Assembly: GCA_028753945.1 (NCBI GenBank)
Contig: JAPNXP010000011.1
Location: 4,278,001 to 4,342,000 of the forward strand
Direction: 5' to 3'
Origin: Hexactinellida sp. DTS-2022
Taxonomy: Eukaryota > Porifera > Hexactinellida
Length of the DNA stretch: 64,000 nt
A program made the position numbers and the translations under genes. Below are positions 31,308 to 41,703 of this stretch, piece by piece. The stretch's first letter is position 1; each line of letters opens with the position of its first letter. The notes beneath the pieces are model-generated. The model was given only the letters and a program-made list of their open reading frames with translations. It made no database searches and had not been told where the DNA came from.

Positions 31308-32725
31308 ATGGAAGTTAAGAAAGATTTCATCACAAAGCTTCTCCTCAACTTCGTCATTCTTATAATCATAACAATATTCCTTGCAAGCACGCTAGTATCT
31401 ATATAGATTGATGCTACAGTATATCAATATAGACTAGGGCGCCTCGCTTGCTAGGTCGCTTTTCGGCAGAACCCAACCACACACCAACCGTTATGCGGTT
31501 GGTGCATGGTTTATACACTTCTAACAATGATTATAAAGCGTAAATAGGCCTAAATAGTCAAATTTAAAAATGTGAAATTTTAGTGATTACGTCATCATGC
31601 GATAATGAGTTAGCATAGTGGCGATCTGGTGTGACCAAAGTGTCCGCATCATTAAAGTGCATGTTCTATTAAATTTTCAGATATTTATCTCTTAGAGTGC
31701 GAGAATTATGTGCGATTAAGTGACTTTTCAGGGTTCTCGAAATGTGACAATGACGTCATAACTTGTCGAGGATGAGAAATTTTGAGTGAAAACCTAAAAT
31801 TGTTGACGGGTGCCAAAAGTCACCTCTATATGCCAAAAATCACATTTGGAAACCGGAAACCTAATGCTTTTTCAATTTTTATAATTGGAGCCTCTCAGAC
31901 TCAAGTTAAAAACCCCGAGATCGCGACGTTCCAGTCCTTATCTAAAGGAGTCTATGGTACAAACCATAGAGTTTGTACAAAACCAGAAACTAAAAGGTCG
32001 GTTATTTTAGCAAACGAGTTATGGGGTCAATATTTTGGTAAACTATTTACGTGACAAGCAATGATTCTCAATTGCAGCCTTTCTCAACTCTAATCTTTCC
32101 TTTTGAAAAGGAATCTCGTGAACAACTCTGGAAGAAAACAATGTATGCATTTCGTCATTTGTACACAGAGTACGGATATAGTTATGACTGGTTTATGAAG
32201 GCAGATGATGATTCGCTTGTAGTTACTGAGAATTTGTACAAATTTCTGTCTAATTACAATTCCTCAGAGCCACATTATTTCGGCCGAATTTGGAAGTTAA
32301 ACAATCAAATTTATTGCTCTGGAGGAGGTGGTTACGTGGTTAGTAGAGCAGCGCTTAAAATATTGATAGAAGGTTTAGATGATAAATGCAAGGATCAAAT
32401 GAATGGAATTGTCGAGGATTACGAGTTCGGACGGTGTCTAAATAGAATGGGGATTTATCCTGAAGACAGTAGAGATGAAAATGGGCGTTTTCGTTTCAAC
32501 TGCTTTTCATTCCGTTACCATTATCAAACACCCAAAGGACAACTGCCTGATTGGACTTACGAGATGTCTAAATACCCAGTGATGGAAGGCGTAGATTGCT
32601 GTGCGGAAGATGTAATATCATTTCACTACATGAATGAGAAGGAAAACATCGAACTGAATGATCTGCTTCACGAAGAACCGGTAAATCTTCTGAAGGGACC
32701 GAAACTTGACAAATTCAAGCCTTAA
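31308..32725 (+). pseudogene. C1GALT1-like galactosyltransferase, copy C, pseudogene
   Basis: Start MEVKKDFITKLLLNF (31,308) is kept. The anchor/stem coding DNA is replaced by the same hairpin-bearing segment as in copy A (about 31,391-31,975), and the same one-base loss follows WGQYF near 32,036. The catalytic part from 32,051 is open (ADDDSL where D has VDDDSF). It cannot make a membrane-anchored enzyme as read. Confidence 0.85.
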
Positions 32726-33699
32726 CATTAGTGCATATTATATGTAGGTGTAAAGTTTGTATGCTATATTTCAATAATTGTAATAGTTATGCGTTTAATA
32801 AGATGCTCAGAGGCATAAAATTACTATTTTAAGTGGGTTATTCTATAAACAGGTATTTTAGTTCCTCAGATGTGATTCGATATGAGTATATTTAACACAA
32901 TGTTGTGTGTATATTTTCGTTTGTATGTTCCGAATTGATTGAAGAGAATGGAAGGTTTAGGCCTGATTTTTGGCACTCAACAACGAGTTTAAGTTTTGGA
33001 CCAGAATTCCTTCTCACGTTTTAGAGCGTGAAGATTAACTTAATCGCTTCTTTAACTTTTGCTGATAAATATCTTTCTAGGTTTTTAATATTGTAAGATC
33101 AAATGCACGCTTTCAATTTTAGCAATGTCAAAATTTCAGCTTTTACCCAGGATTCCACACTTTTGGGTCACTAATACATAGTTATTCATGAATTAAACGT
33201 ACTACTTTTTTGTTTTAATTGAGTTGTATCACTCTATTGTTTACTTCAATTTATTGCAATAACTAAGAATGTATTACATCTGTTTAACTTCTATTTCGAA
33301 GTTATATTATAAATTTACCATTATGGAGCTTCTTGCTAATAATCCGCTAATTAAATACCTGTCAATTATGATACAACATGCTGTTTAGCTTTCCTATTTA
33401 TTACTTTGAAATAACTCCCATTTCATTGTATATATGAAATATCTAATATTATTTGGCCGTGTGCATTCCTGAATAAATAAGATAATACGAGATGTACAAA
33501 CATAATTATCCTGTTTATCTCCACTTTTGATTTCAAATTATATCAGAGGATTAATTAACCACTTCTGCTTACTGCTAAATATAATAAAGTTTGAGGTCAT
33601 TTGAATAGTAAATTGTATTTATATTAAGCCAGATTATCCTTGCTAAACCCATATGATTAATTTAGAATAGATCATAGCTCACTCAATACAAACCAAAGC
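32726..33699. other. Intergenic DNA between galactosyltransferase and membrane gene, block C
   Basis: AT-rich, homologous to 6,103-7,071 and 36,830-37,814. The TTAA site near 33,350 is empty. No gene seen. The two genes lie head to tail on the same strand, about 1 kb apart. Confidence 0.6.
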
Positions 33700-33707
33700 T
33701 ATATAAG
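33700..33707 (+). promoter_or_regulatory. TATA-like box of membrane gene copy C
   Basis: TATATAAG, 31 bp before the ATG at 33,738; position and sequence conserved in all four copies. Confidence 0.5.
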
Positions 33708-33737
33708 TTGGGGTTGTATAACTCACTATAATAATCC

Positions 33738-34880
33738 ATGCATACAGTTAGTCAAGAATACATTCAAACTGTAATAGAGTTTATTACAATTGCGAATTAC
33801 ACAACTACCATCTGTTTGAATTTAGGCTGGCTGGGATATTCCATTAGATATCTATGGTTGTATGTGTTAAGTTACAGAGTTTGTAAGCGAGCACCCGATC
33901 TCCATCCTATCTACAGTGATGTACAGTTCCTGTCTCGTCAGAGGAAACTCTATAACATTAAAACTCACATCGTTAAGTATGTTCTAATAATATTGTATCT
34001 TTGCGTTGAGATCAGCACTTTTGTTTGGTTGGGAATATATATTCTGCTTTTTCCTCACTCGGATGCAAAGTTCTATGCAAAACGAAACAAAATTCAAGCC
34101 CTATATACAAACTGCTATATTCATCATCATTTGGCACACTTGTACTTTAACTTTATATACATCATGATGATTAACGTAGAATTTTTGTTTATTTTGCTTC
34201 AATTTTCCTTGATGTGCATACTAACCCGCTATCTAGCCGCTAGGTATCTCAATCATTCATTCAAACGGACCCTGTTCAGCTATTTAATATGGCTAGTTGT
34301 ACAGAGTATAATAATCGCTTTATGTTCCACCATCTACACTTACATCTTCTCGTTACTGCTACTCCCACTTCTCCTTATTGCGGACTGGTTTGTTCTGCTA
34401 AGAGACAGCCGGATACTCTCTCGTGTGCTGAGATCAAATTTGAGAGAGATTAAGTTGCATTCTACAAATAAAGTTCTGTACAAGGAGCAATTTACTGCCT
34501 ATAAATGCTACCGAATCTTCCATAAATTTATACTTCTTTCACTTTTCCTTCTCATCGCTGTTATAACACTCTTCTGTTTTCTGCAATTATTTGCACTGCT
34601 TTTCGACTCATTCTGCTTGCTAGACTACACTTACGGATTCAAGTATATCCCACTCCCGAATATTTCTCTCTCGCATTATCTCAAGTTCGATGGTCATCAC
34701 GATAGAACAATAGATTTAGTTGCATTCGCTATCTATTCCTTTTCAACCAGTCTCCCACTATTTTGTGCAACTGTAGCTCCACTCATAGTAGCCTGTGTTA
34801 AGAGGTATCGCAGCCGCCATTTAGTGTACAGATTCAACTACGATAATATCCAACAGCCTCTCCTGAGAGGATACAAATAG
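33738..34880 (+). CDS. Multi-pass membrane protein of unknown family, copy C, intact
   Basis: 380 aa. I see about seven hydrophobic segments: roughly residues 12-45, 82-110, 137-168, 183-205, 205-222, 266-297 and 330-358. A charged loop between segments 5 and 6 (RDSRILSRVLRSNLREIKLH) and basic stretches after segments 1 and 3 suggest cytosolic loops. Conserved Cys and several Tyr/Phe-rich faces. The tail ends VYRFNYDNIQQPLLRGYK. Size and topology would fit a seven-helix receptor, but I see no DRY or NPxxY motif and cannot assign a family. Its partner in every block is the galactosyltransferase upstream, with no evidence that they act together. Intact here and in copy D only. Confidence 0.75.
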   Translation: MHTVSQEYIQTVIEFITIANYTTTICLNLGWLGYSIRYLWLYVLSYRVCKRAPDLHPIYSDVQFLSRQRKLYNIKTHIVKYVLIILYLCVEISTFVWLGIYILLFPHSDAKFYAKRNKIQALYTNCYIHHHLAHLYFNFIYIMMINVEFLFILLQFSLMCILTRYLAARYLNHSFKRTLFSYLIWLVVQSIIIALCSTIYTYIFSLLLLPLLLIADWFVLLRDSRILSRVLRSNLREIKLHSTNKVLYKEQFTAYKCYRIFHKFILLSLFLLIAVITLFCFLQLFALLFDSFCLLDYTYGFKYIPLPNISLSHYLKFDGHHDRTIDLVAFAIYSFSTSLPLFCATVAPLIVACVKRYRSRHLVYRFNYDNIQQPLLRGYK

Positions 34881-35646
34881 ATGCCTATTTTATGTCTCTA
34901 AATATACGTATATTATTTTATTTTGTATATAGTCGTAGTGCCTTATTTAGTATCTTAGCCTGAGATATGCATGTATAATTTAACTGGTCAGATGTGTAAT
35001 ATAATTCTTGCTTGTATTCAGTTTTGAGTTTTTGGCCTGAGAATTATCAGCATAAAATTAAAAGATAAGCAGTATTTTAAACCTCAAGTCTTAATGTCTA
35101 CTATCCAAAAATTAAAAGAAATATATACAATGTCCCGGGATTTGTCTTGAATAAGTTGGCAGGTATGAGCAGGTCAACCGAGCCTCGTAGGTCCAGAATG
35201 CTATTTACGTTAAGTGACCAGAATTTATACTTCTTGCATTCTAGAAGGGTGAAAATCCTCTTAATCACTTTTCCAGTCATCTGTAATCTGAACTCTCAAT
35301 GGAAAAATAAATTTCGTCGAATTAGCGAATGATCGTTTCTAGAGGACCAAAGTCTAACTGACCCATCCAGATCTAAATATAATGTACTGGTCTTGTGAGA
35401 TATTTTGTTTAAAATTTGGATAGTAGGCATTAAGATTTGAGGTTTACAATTAAGTAAATGCTGCTTATCTTTAAATTTATGCTGATAATTCTCAGGTTAA
35501 AAACAACAAAAATGATAACAAGCAACAATTTACTACACATCTGACCAGTTTAATTATACATGCATATCTCTCAGGTTGAGATCCTAAATAAGGTACTACG
35601 ACTATACACAAAATAAATAATATTTGTAGAGACATAAAATAGGCCT
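34881..35646. other. Centre of the C/D palindrome
   Basis: 34,881-35,107 is the 3' flank of membrane gene C; 35,418-35,646 is the matching flank of copy D. Between them are about 110 bp of unrelated DNA (35,108-35,217) and about 200 bp (35,218-35,417) that match block A near 4,494-4,690 and belong to block D only. No gene seen. Confidence 0.7.
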
Positions 35647-36792
35647 CTATTTGTATCCTCTCAGGAGAGGCTGTTGGATATTATCGTAGTTGAATCTGTA
35701 CACTAAATGGCGGCTGCGATACCTCTTAACACAGGCTACTATGAGTGGAGCTATAGTTGCACAAAATAGAGGGAAACTGTTTGAAATGGAATAGATAGCG
35801 ACTGCAACTAAATTTATTGTTCTATCGTGACCTTCTAACTTGAGAAAGTAATGCGAGAGAGAAATATTCGGGTATGGGATATACTTGAATCCGTAAGTGT
35901 ACTCTAGCAAGCAGAATGAGTAGAAAAGCAGTGCAAATAGATGTAGAAAACAGAAGAGTGTTATAACAACAATGAGAAGGAAAAGTGAAAGAAGTAGAAA
36001 TTTATGGAAGATTCGGTAGCATTTGTAGGCAGTAAATTGCTCCTTGTACAGAACTTTATTTGTAGAATGCAACTTAATCTCTCTCAAATTTGATCTCAGC
36101 ACACGAGAGAGTATCCGGCTGTCTCTTAGCAGAACAAACCAGTCCGCAATAAGGAGAATTGGGAGTAGCAGTAACGAGAAGATGTAAGTGTAGATGGTGG
36201 AACATAAAGCGATTATTATACTCTGTACAGCTAGCCATATTAAATAGCTGAACAGAGTCCGTTTGAATGAATGATTGAGATACCTAGCGGCTAGATAGCG
36301 GGTTAGTATGCACAGCAGGGAAAATTGAAGCAAAATAAAGAAAAATTCTACGTTAATCATTATGATGTATATAAAGTTAGAGTACAAGTGTGCCAAGTGT
36401 GGATGAATATAGCAGTTTGTATATAGGGCTTGAATTTGGTTTCGTTTTGCTTTGAACTTTGCATCCGAGTGAGGAAAAAGCAGAATATATATTCCCAACC
36501 AAACAAAAGTGCTGATCTCAACGCAAAGATACAATATTATTAGAACATACTTAACAATGTGAGTGTTCATGTTATAGAGTTTCCTCTGACGAGACAGGAA
36601 CTGTACATCGCTGTAGATAGGATGGAGATCGGGTGCTCGCTTACAAACTCTGTATCTTAACACATACAACCATAGATATCTAATGGAATATCCCAACCAG
36701 CCTAAATTTAAACACAAGGTAGTTGTGTAATTCGCAATTGTAATAAACTCTATTACAGTTTGAATTATATGTTCTTGACTAACTGGATGCAT
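35647..36792 (-). CDS. Multi-pass membrane protein of unknown family, copy D, intact
   Basis: 381 aa, the same architecture as copy C with scattered substitutions (for example HYFLKLEGHDRTINLVAVAIYS where C has HYLKFDGHHDRTIDLVAFAIYS). It keeps the last membrane segment and the LLRGYK tail that copies A and B lost. The mix of substitutions without frame damage is compatible with selection on C and D; a dN/dS count would decide. Confidence 0.75.
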   Translation of the reverse strand: MHPVSQEHIIQTVIEFITIANYTTTLCLNLGWLGYSIRYLWLYVLRYRVCKRAPDLHPIYSDVQFLSRQRKLYNMNTHIVKYVLIILYLCVEISTFVWLGIYILLFPHSDAKFKAKRNQIQALYTNCYIHPHLAHLYSNFIYIIMINVEFFFILLQFSLLCILTRYLAARYLNHSFKRTLFSYLIWLAVQSIIIALCSTIYTYIFSLLLLPILLIADWFVLLRDSRILSRVLRSNLREIKLHSTNKVLYKEQFTAYKCYRIFHKFLLLSLFLLIVVITLFCFLHLFALLFYSFCLLEYTYGFKYIPYPNISLSHYFLKLEGHDRTINLVAVAIYSISNSFPLFCATIAPLIVACVKRYRSRHLVYRFNYDNIQQPLLRGYK

Positions 36793-36821
36793 GGAAGATT
36801 ATAGTGAGTTATACAAACCCA

Positions 36822-36829
36822 CTTATATA
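36822..36829 (-). promoter_or_regulatory. TATA-like box of membrane gene copy D
   Basis: TATATAAG on the minus strand, 30 bp before the ATG at 36,792. Confidence 0.45.
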
Positions 36830-37814
36830 GCTTTGGTTTGTATTGAGTGAGCTATATGATCTATTCTAAATTAATCAAATGGGTTTAGCAAGGATAATCT
36901 GGCTTAATTTAAATACAGTTTACTATTCAAATGACCTCGATCTTTATTATATTTAGCAGTAAGCAGAAGTGGTTAATTAATTAATCCTCTGATATATAAT
37001 GTGAAATCAAAAGTGGAGAGAAACAGGATAATTATGTTTGTACATCTCGTATTATCTTATTTATTCAGGAATGCACACGGCCAAATAATATTAGATATTT
37101 CATATATACAATGAAATGGGAGTTATTTCAAAGTAATAAATAGGAAAGCTAAACAGCATGTTGTATCATAATTGACAGGTATTTAATTAGCGGATTATTA
37201 GCAAGAAGCTCCATAATGGTAAATTTATAATATAACTTCGAAATAGAAGTTAAACAGATGTAATACATTCTTAGTTATTGCAATAAATTGAAGTAAACAA
37301 TAGAGTGATACAACTCAATTAAAACAAAAAAGTAGTACGTTTAACTCATGAATAACTATGTATTATAGACTCAAAAGTGTGGAAACCTGGGTAAAAGCTG
37401 AAATTTTGACATTGCTAAAATTGAATGCGTTCATTTGATCTTACAATATTAAAAACCTAGAAAGATAATATCAGCAAAAGTTAAAGAAGCGATTAAGTTA
37501 ATCTTCACGCTCTAAAAATGTGAGAAGTAGGAATTTTGGTCCAAAAACTTAAACTCGTTGTGAGTGCCGAAAATCAGGCCTAAACCTTCCATTCTCTTCA
37601 ATCAATTCGGAACATACAAACGAAAATATACACACAACATTGTGTTAAATATACTCATATCGAATCACATCTGAGGAACTAAAATACCTGTTTATAGAAT
37701 AACCCACTTAAAATAGTAATTTTATGCCTCTGAGCATCTTATTAAACGCATAACTATTACAATTATTGAAATATAGCATACAAACTTTACACCTACATAT
37801 AATATGCACTAATG
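36830..37814. other. Intergenic DNA between membrane gene and galactosyltransferase, block D
   Basis: AT-rich, homologous to 6,103-7,071 and 32,726-33,699. The TTAA target site is empty near 37,187. No gene seen. Confidence 0.6.
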
Positions 37815-38807
37815 TTAAGGCTTGAATTTGTCAAGTTTCGGTCCCTTCAGAAGATTTACGGGTTCTTCATGAAGCAGATCATTCAGTTCGATGTTTTCCT
37901 TCTCATTCATGTAGTGAAATGATATTACGTCTTCCGCACAGCAATCTACGCCTTCCATCACTGGGTATTTAGACATCTCGTAAGTCCAATCAGGCAGTTG
38001 TCCTTTGGGTGTTTGATAATGGTATCGGAATGAAAAGCAGTTGAAACGAAAACGCCCATTTTCATCTCTACTGTCTTCAGGATAAATTCCCATCCTATTT
38101 AGACACCGTCCGAATTCGTAATCCTCGACAATTCCATTCATTTGATCCTTGCATTTACCATCTAAACCTTCTATCAATATTTTAAGCGCTGCTCTACTAA
38201 CCACGTAACCACCTCCTCCGGAGCAATAAATTTGATTGTTTAGCTTCCAAATTCGGCCGAAATAATGAGGTTCTGAGGAATTGTAATTAGACAGAAATTT
38301 GTATAAATTCTCAGTGACTACAAACGAATCATCATCTACCTTCATAAACCAGTCATAACTATCTCCGTACTCTGTGTACAAATGACGAAATGCAAACATT
38401 GTTTTCTTCCAGAGTTGTTCACGAGATTCCTTTTCAACAGGAAAGATTAGAGTTGAGAAAGACTGCAATTGAGAATCATTGCTTGTCACGTAAATAGTTT
38501 TATCAAAATATTGACCCCATAACTCGTTTGCTAAAATAACCGACCTCTTAGTTTCTGGGTGTGTGCAAACCCAACATATTATTCGTGTTAGGTTCGTGTT
38601 TATTTGTTGTGTATGATTCTGTATTGTATTGTTCTGATGAAAATATGATTCATATTGTAATGAATTGGAAATTCTGTGAAATGCAATTTCGGAAAAATTA
38701 TAGTCAATTTTTGAAATAAAAAAGTAATGCAAAAGGAATATTGTTATGATTATAAGAATGAAGAAGTTGAGGAGAAGCTTTGTGATGAAATCTTTCTTAA
38801 CTTCCAT
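37815..38807 (-). CDS. C1GALT1: Core 1 beta-1,3-galactosyltransferase-like enzyme (GT31), intact
   Basis: 330 aa, the only unbroken copy. Short cytosolic tail, membrane anchor at about residues 10-31, then a stem with N-glycosylation sites (NHT, NLT). The catalytic domain starts near ICWVCTHPETKR (77-88). VDDDSF (157-162) is the metal-binding DDD; YFGRIWK (182-188), CSGGGGYVVSRAALK (195-209), EDYEFGRC (228-235), GIYPEDSRDE (240-249) and CCAEDVISFHY (289-299) follow in the order and spacing of C1GALT1. That family adds galactose to GalNAc-Ser/Thr in the Golgi (core 1 O-glycan). It is somewhat shorter than the human enzyme at the C-terminus. Substrate is inferred from family; a related beta-3-galactosyltransferase is possible. 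Confidence 0.85.
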   Translation of the reverse strand: MEVKKDFITKLLLNFFILIIITIFLLHYFFISKIDYNFSEIAFHRISNSLQYESYFHQNNTIQNHTQQINTNLTRIICWVCTHPETKRSVILANELWGQYFDKTIYVTSNDSQLQSFSTLIFPVEKESREQLWKKTMFAFRHLYTEYGDSYDWFMKVDDDSFVVTENLYKFLSNYNSSEPHYFGRIWKLNNQIYCSGGGGYVVSRAALKILIEGLDGKCKDQMNGIVEDYEFGRCLNRMGIYPEDSRDENGRFRFNCFSFRYHYQTPKGQLPDWTYEMSKYPVMEGVDCCAEDVISFHYMNEKENIELNDLLHEEPVNLLKGPKLDKFKP

Positions 38808-39163
38808 ACAGCTGAAATTCCAAATATAATATATTGAATTATGGAATTACTTAATTAATTATTAATAGGCCGACACCTTTTCTAATGTAATTTTCAGGCA
38901 CTGGAAAGGACATTCTTTAACATCAAAATTCACTCTTAGAAAAACAGGTTTCTATATTGAAAAGGTGTTGGCCGATTTATAGTAACTACGCCCTAGTTAG
39001 AAATTAGAATCATTTAGATACTAATAATTAAGGGAAATAAGTACACTACTAATATTTTATCTATGTGTACTCACACAATACCATTGACATCGGAAAGGAC
39101 TTGGATATAAGCGGAATTTTATGATGTGTTAGATTGTGATAAAAATTTTAATAAATATAAATA
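38808..39163. other. Block D right flank
   Basis: AT-rich, homologous to the region upstream of galactosyltransferase A (8,490-8,945) minus the MITE. No gene seen. Confidence 0.6.
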
Positions 39164-39385
39164 CAGTCAGGTCTGCTTGAACAGTTTTTCGCCTGTTTAA
39201 TATGAAGATTTTTTATTATGAACAAGCCCTATGATCCCATATTAACATAAATAGGGTTTGTATTAATTAACTCTATTTAATTAGATTGTGAATCTAATCT
39301 CATAATCTAATCTCTTATTATCAATTCTCTCTATTATAACACAATATTTAGTCCCTTGAATGTTCACAATAAAAGAACCTGACTG
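39164..39385. mobile_element. MITE, CAGTCAGGTCTGCTT family, copy 1
   Basis: CAGTCAGGTCTGCTTGAACA at one end and GAACCTGACTG at the other, TA-flanked. Internal phrases (TATGAACAAGCCCTATG, CATAGGGTTTGTATTA, GGTCCCTTGAATGTTCA) recur in 45,084-45,235. It marks the exact end of block D. Confidence 0.75.
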
Positions 39386-40149
39386 TACTATAATTAAAAC
39401 TCGACTACGTATATTTGAATGTCTGTTTATACGCATAAGTAATGCGAAAGTGCGTATAGACTTTCTATATTTTAGTTGTAAAAGTTTCGTTTGTCACTAT
39501 TTCTTAGCCTACGTGTTCAAAGAATAGTAAATAAATAAAAAATATAGTATTGGATGAACGTACTTCAATCTACCAGTTAGTTGTTCCAATAAATCATCAA
39601 CATTACAAAAGTATGTATATTTTCTAGAAAAATATTATAATCTATAATCGCATAGAAAATCTATATATGCAGTTGATTGAATATAGTTTGTGGTCTCTTT
39701 TAAAACTCAACCTACTATTTTATACAATCTTTATGGAGCAAAGTAAATGTGCAAAACTTATTCAAGAATGATCTGGAAATTCTACATTGTTCTTCCCATA
39801 CGGAAAGCCACAAATAGTATGTATATCGATTTTGGAGAGAATGTCTTTGGATATCAATTCTCTCCGAGATTGGTGCATAGAAAATCGTCTAATTAATAAA
39901 CAACTTTCCTATATAGCACCAGGAATGATCATGTCAGCTATTTATGGAGCTACAATAATCACAAGCGGGCTATTGAATTTCTTAGAATATATCCCAATAC
40001 TGCAATAAATTTATTCAATTCGTATTATACAGAGATCTAGTTAGAGGCTCTAAAACAATTATTATTGATAGAATGGCAACAAAATGATAACTTATGAGTC
40101 ATTTAGTTCAGACTCAATAGCGTAATAATTTTACTACATAAATCAATCA
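39386..40149. other. AT-rich spacer
   Basis: No gene I can support. A 73-codon frame (39,787-40,008) and an overlapping one starting MIWKFYIVLP have no recognisable domain. Confidence 0.5.
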
Positions 40150-41180
40150 ATCGATTGACAGGTTGATACTCTCTCTCGAGCAGAGAAGACTCCAGCTATT
40201 GAACTCTCTACGGGAAATGCGATTACATAATTGGCAGCCAGTAAGCTGATAACAGCTGGTATAAATACGCACAACCTTTGCATTCAATGCAGAATAGAAT
40301 AATGAAACAAATAAAAGCGAAACGAGCACAACAAGAACTGAGATTTGATTGTGACACACTTGATTTGGAAAAACAGATTTCCCGATTGGGAGATATTACC
40401 CAATTCCATGTAACCCCTCCAATCAAGCAATACCTGACTACGTACTATGCATTCCAACAACCCACTGTTGTTGTGCGGTACAAGGGTCTGCTCCTGGAGA
40501 GTTGAACTGGCCACAGGTATTTCGGTCATGCAACAATCAGAACACATTTACGTGGCATATAGCGACAACAACCGTATACAAATATTCTCCGATACAGGAG
40601 ACCATCTCACCCAATTCGGAGACCGACACTTGAAAAGCCACTTGGCATTCTTATCCACCAAAACAGTATCTATGTTACGGATACTTCTCGCCATGCTATT
40701 CTAATATTCGAGCTGCCGAGTCGAAAATTATTGAAGCGAGTCGGTCGAAAGGCTCCGGAAATTATGAATTCCATCAACCCTGTCAGGTTGCTATCTCTCC
40801 CAGCGAACTCATTTATGTGGCAGATGAGTACAACGATAGACTTCAAACTCTAACTACAAATCTAATATTCCAAGGATCATACGTCACACAACTATGACGC
40901 AACCGGTTGATGTAAATTCACAAATAGTGAAATGTTTGTAATAAGTTTTTGAGATAATCCATGCTTACATATGTTTACTCTGTCAGGTGATAAATCACGC
41001 TCCATAGTTACAAGAGGAACATTAGGAATGCAGGTTGAAGGAGCATTTTTTCTGTTTGGATGGACACGATAACATTGTTATTAGCGACAGCATAGCACAC
41101 TCAATCAAAAGTATTCTCAAAAGCAGGAAACCTCCTACGCACAATAGGACAACAGGGACAAACCTCGTGGAACGGAATGA
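40150..41180 (+). pseudogene. NHL-repeat (TRIM-type) protein, pseudogene 2
   Basis: Pieces in different frames: LILSLEQRRLQLLNSLREMR (from 40,163), the same coiled-coil start as at 18,434; a coiled-coil around 40,287-40,400 (KAKRAQQELRFDCDTLDLEK); the propeller entry AFQQPTVVV (about 40,450); then blades with EHIYVAYSDNNRIQIFS, GDHLTQFGD (about 40,540-40,630), IYVTDTSRHAILIFELPS (about 40,665-40,720), LIYVADEYNDRLQTLT (about 40,812-40,860) and NIVISDSIAHSIK (about 41,065-41,105). Stops and shifts separate them. It is a paralogue of 18,420-19,590, and a MITE fragment closes it at 41,286. Confidence 0.75.
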
Positions 41181-41189
41181 ATTTCCTAT

Positions 41190-41286
41190 ACATATAATAG
41201 TTAAGAACCAGACTCCGAGAAGCGGACATCTCTCTATCAGACAAAATCCATGTCCCCAATGTGTCCGTTATTCGGAGACTCCACTG
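41190..41286. mobile_element. Truncated MITE, CAGTGGAGCCTCC family
   Basis: The right end GTGTCCGTTATTCGGAGACT.CCACTG matches the right end of 41,535-41,703. The left part has weak similarity (AAGCGGACATCTCT). Likely a degraded copy. Confidence 0.55.
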
Positions 41287-41534
41287 TAGATAGACATCTT
41301 TGTATATTTAGCATATTTTGGTGCCTAGAAATGAAGGAGCGCAAAGTGACCGCGCTCCAAAAAGAGAGGAGCGCTTAATTAATGCTCTGTGTATGCTTCA
41401 GAAAGTATTTAATAAAAATGAATTGGTAACTGTATTTATAGATTATTTGGATAAACTGTTTCATTAAATAATTCTACAAACTTATCCATGGTATAAGTAT
41501 TCAACACTTGTATGAGGATATCTATCGATATATA

Positions 41535-41703
41535 CAGTGGAGCCTCCCATAACGGACACTCCAAATAGCGGACAACCTCTAAATAACGGACAACCCTCGT
41601 GGCAAGGATTTATTTATTTAGCATATGTCTAATAGAAAAGCAACCTCTAAATAACGGACAATGGTTCCGGTCCCAAGGTGTCCGTTGTTCAGAGGCTCTA
41701 CTG
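41535..41703. mobile_element. Tigger-like MITE, CAGTGGAGCCTCC family
   Basis: CAGTGGAGCCTCCCATAACG and its inverted end (GTCCGTTGTTCAGAGGCTCTACTG), TA on both sides. The motif ATAACGGACA is repeated four times inside, as in Tigger elements. No ORF. Confidence 0.8.

Larger units (their letters stand above)
26237..35107. repeat. Segmental duplication block C (inverted)
   Basis: Reverse-complement homologue of blocks A/B: intergenic segment, vWA gene (-), galactosyltransferase pseudogene (+), membrane gene (+). Its left edge (about 26,237) falls exactly where blocks A and B begin a TE-like tract (near 3,207), so that tract is either an insertion in A/B or the breakpoint. From 31,290 to 35,107 it pairs with block D as a palindrome. 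Confidence 0.85.
35218..39163. repeat. Segmental duplication block D
   Basis: Same orientation as block A from about 4,494 to 8,945, with membrane gene and galactosyltransferase both intact. It lacks the two insertions seen in A and C (the MITE near 8,532 and the galactosyltransferase replacement). It ends where a different MITE begins (39,164), so no vWA gene follows. It is therefore the least altered version of these two genes. Confidence 0.85.

Noticed and set aside
39787-40008. 73-codon frame and an overlapping frame starting MIWKFYIVLP
   Set aside because: Short, unrecognised, and no support from position or composition; kept only as a remark in the spacer entry.
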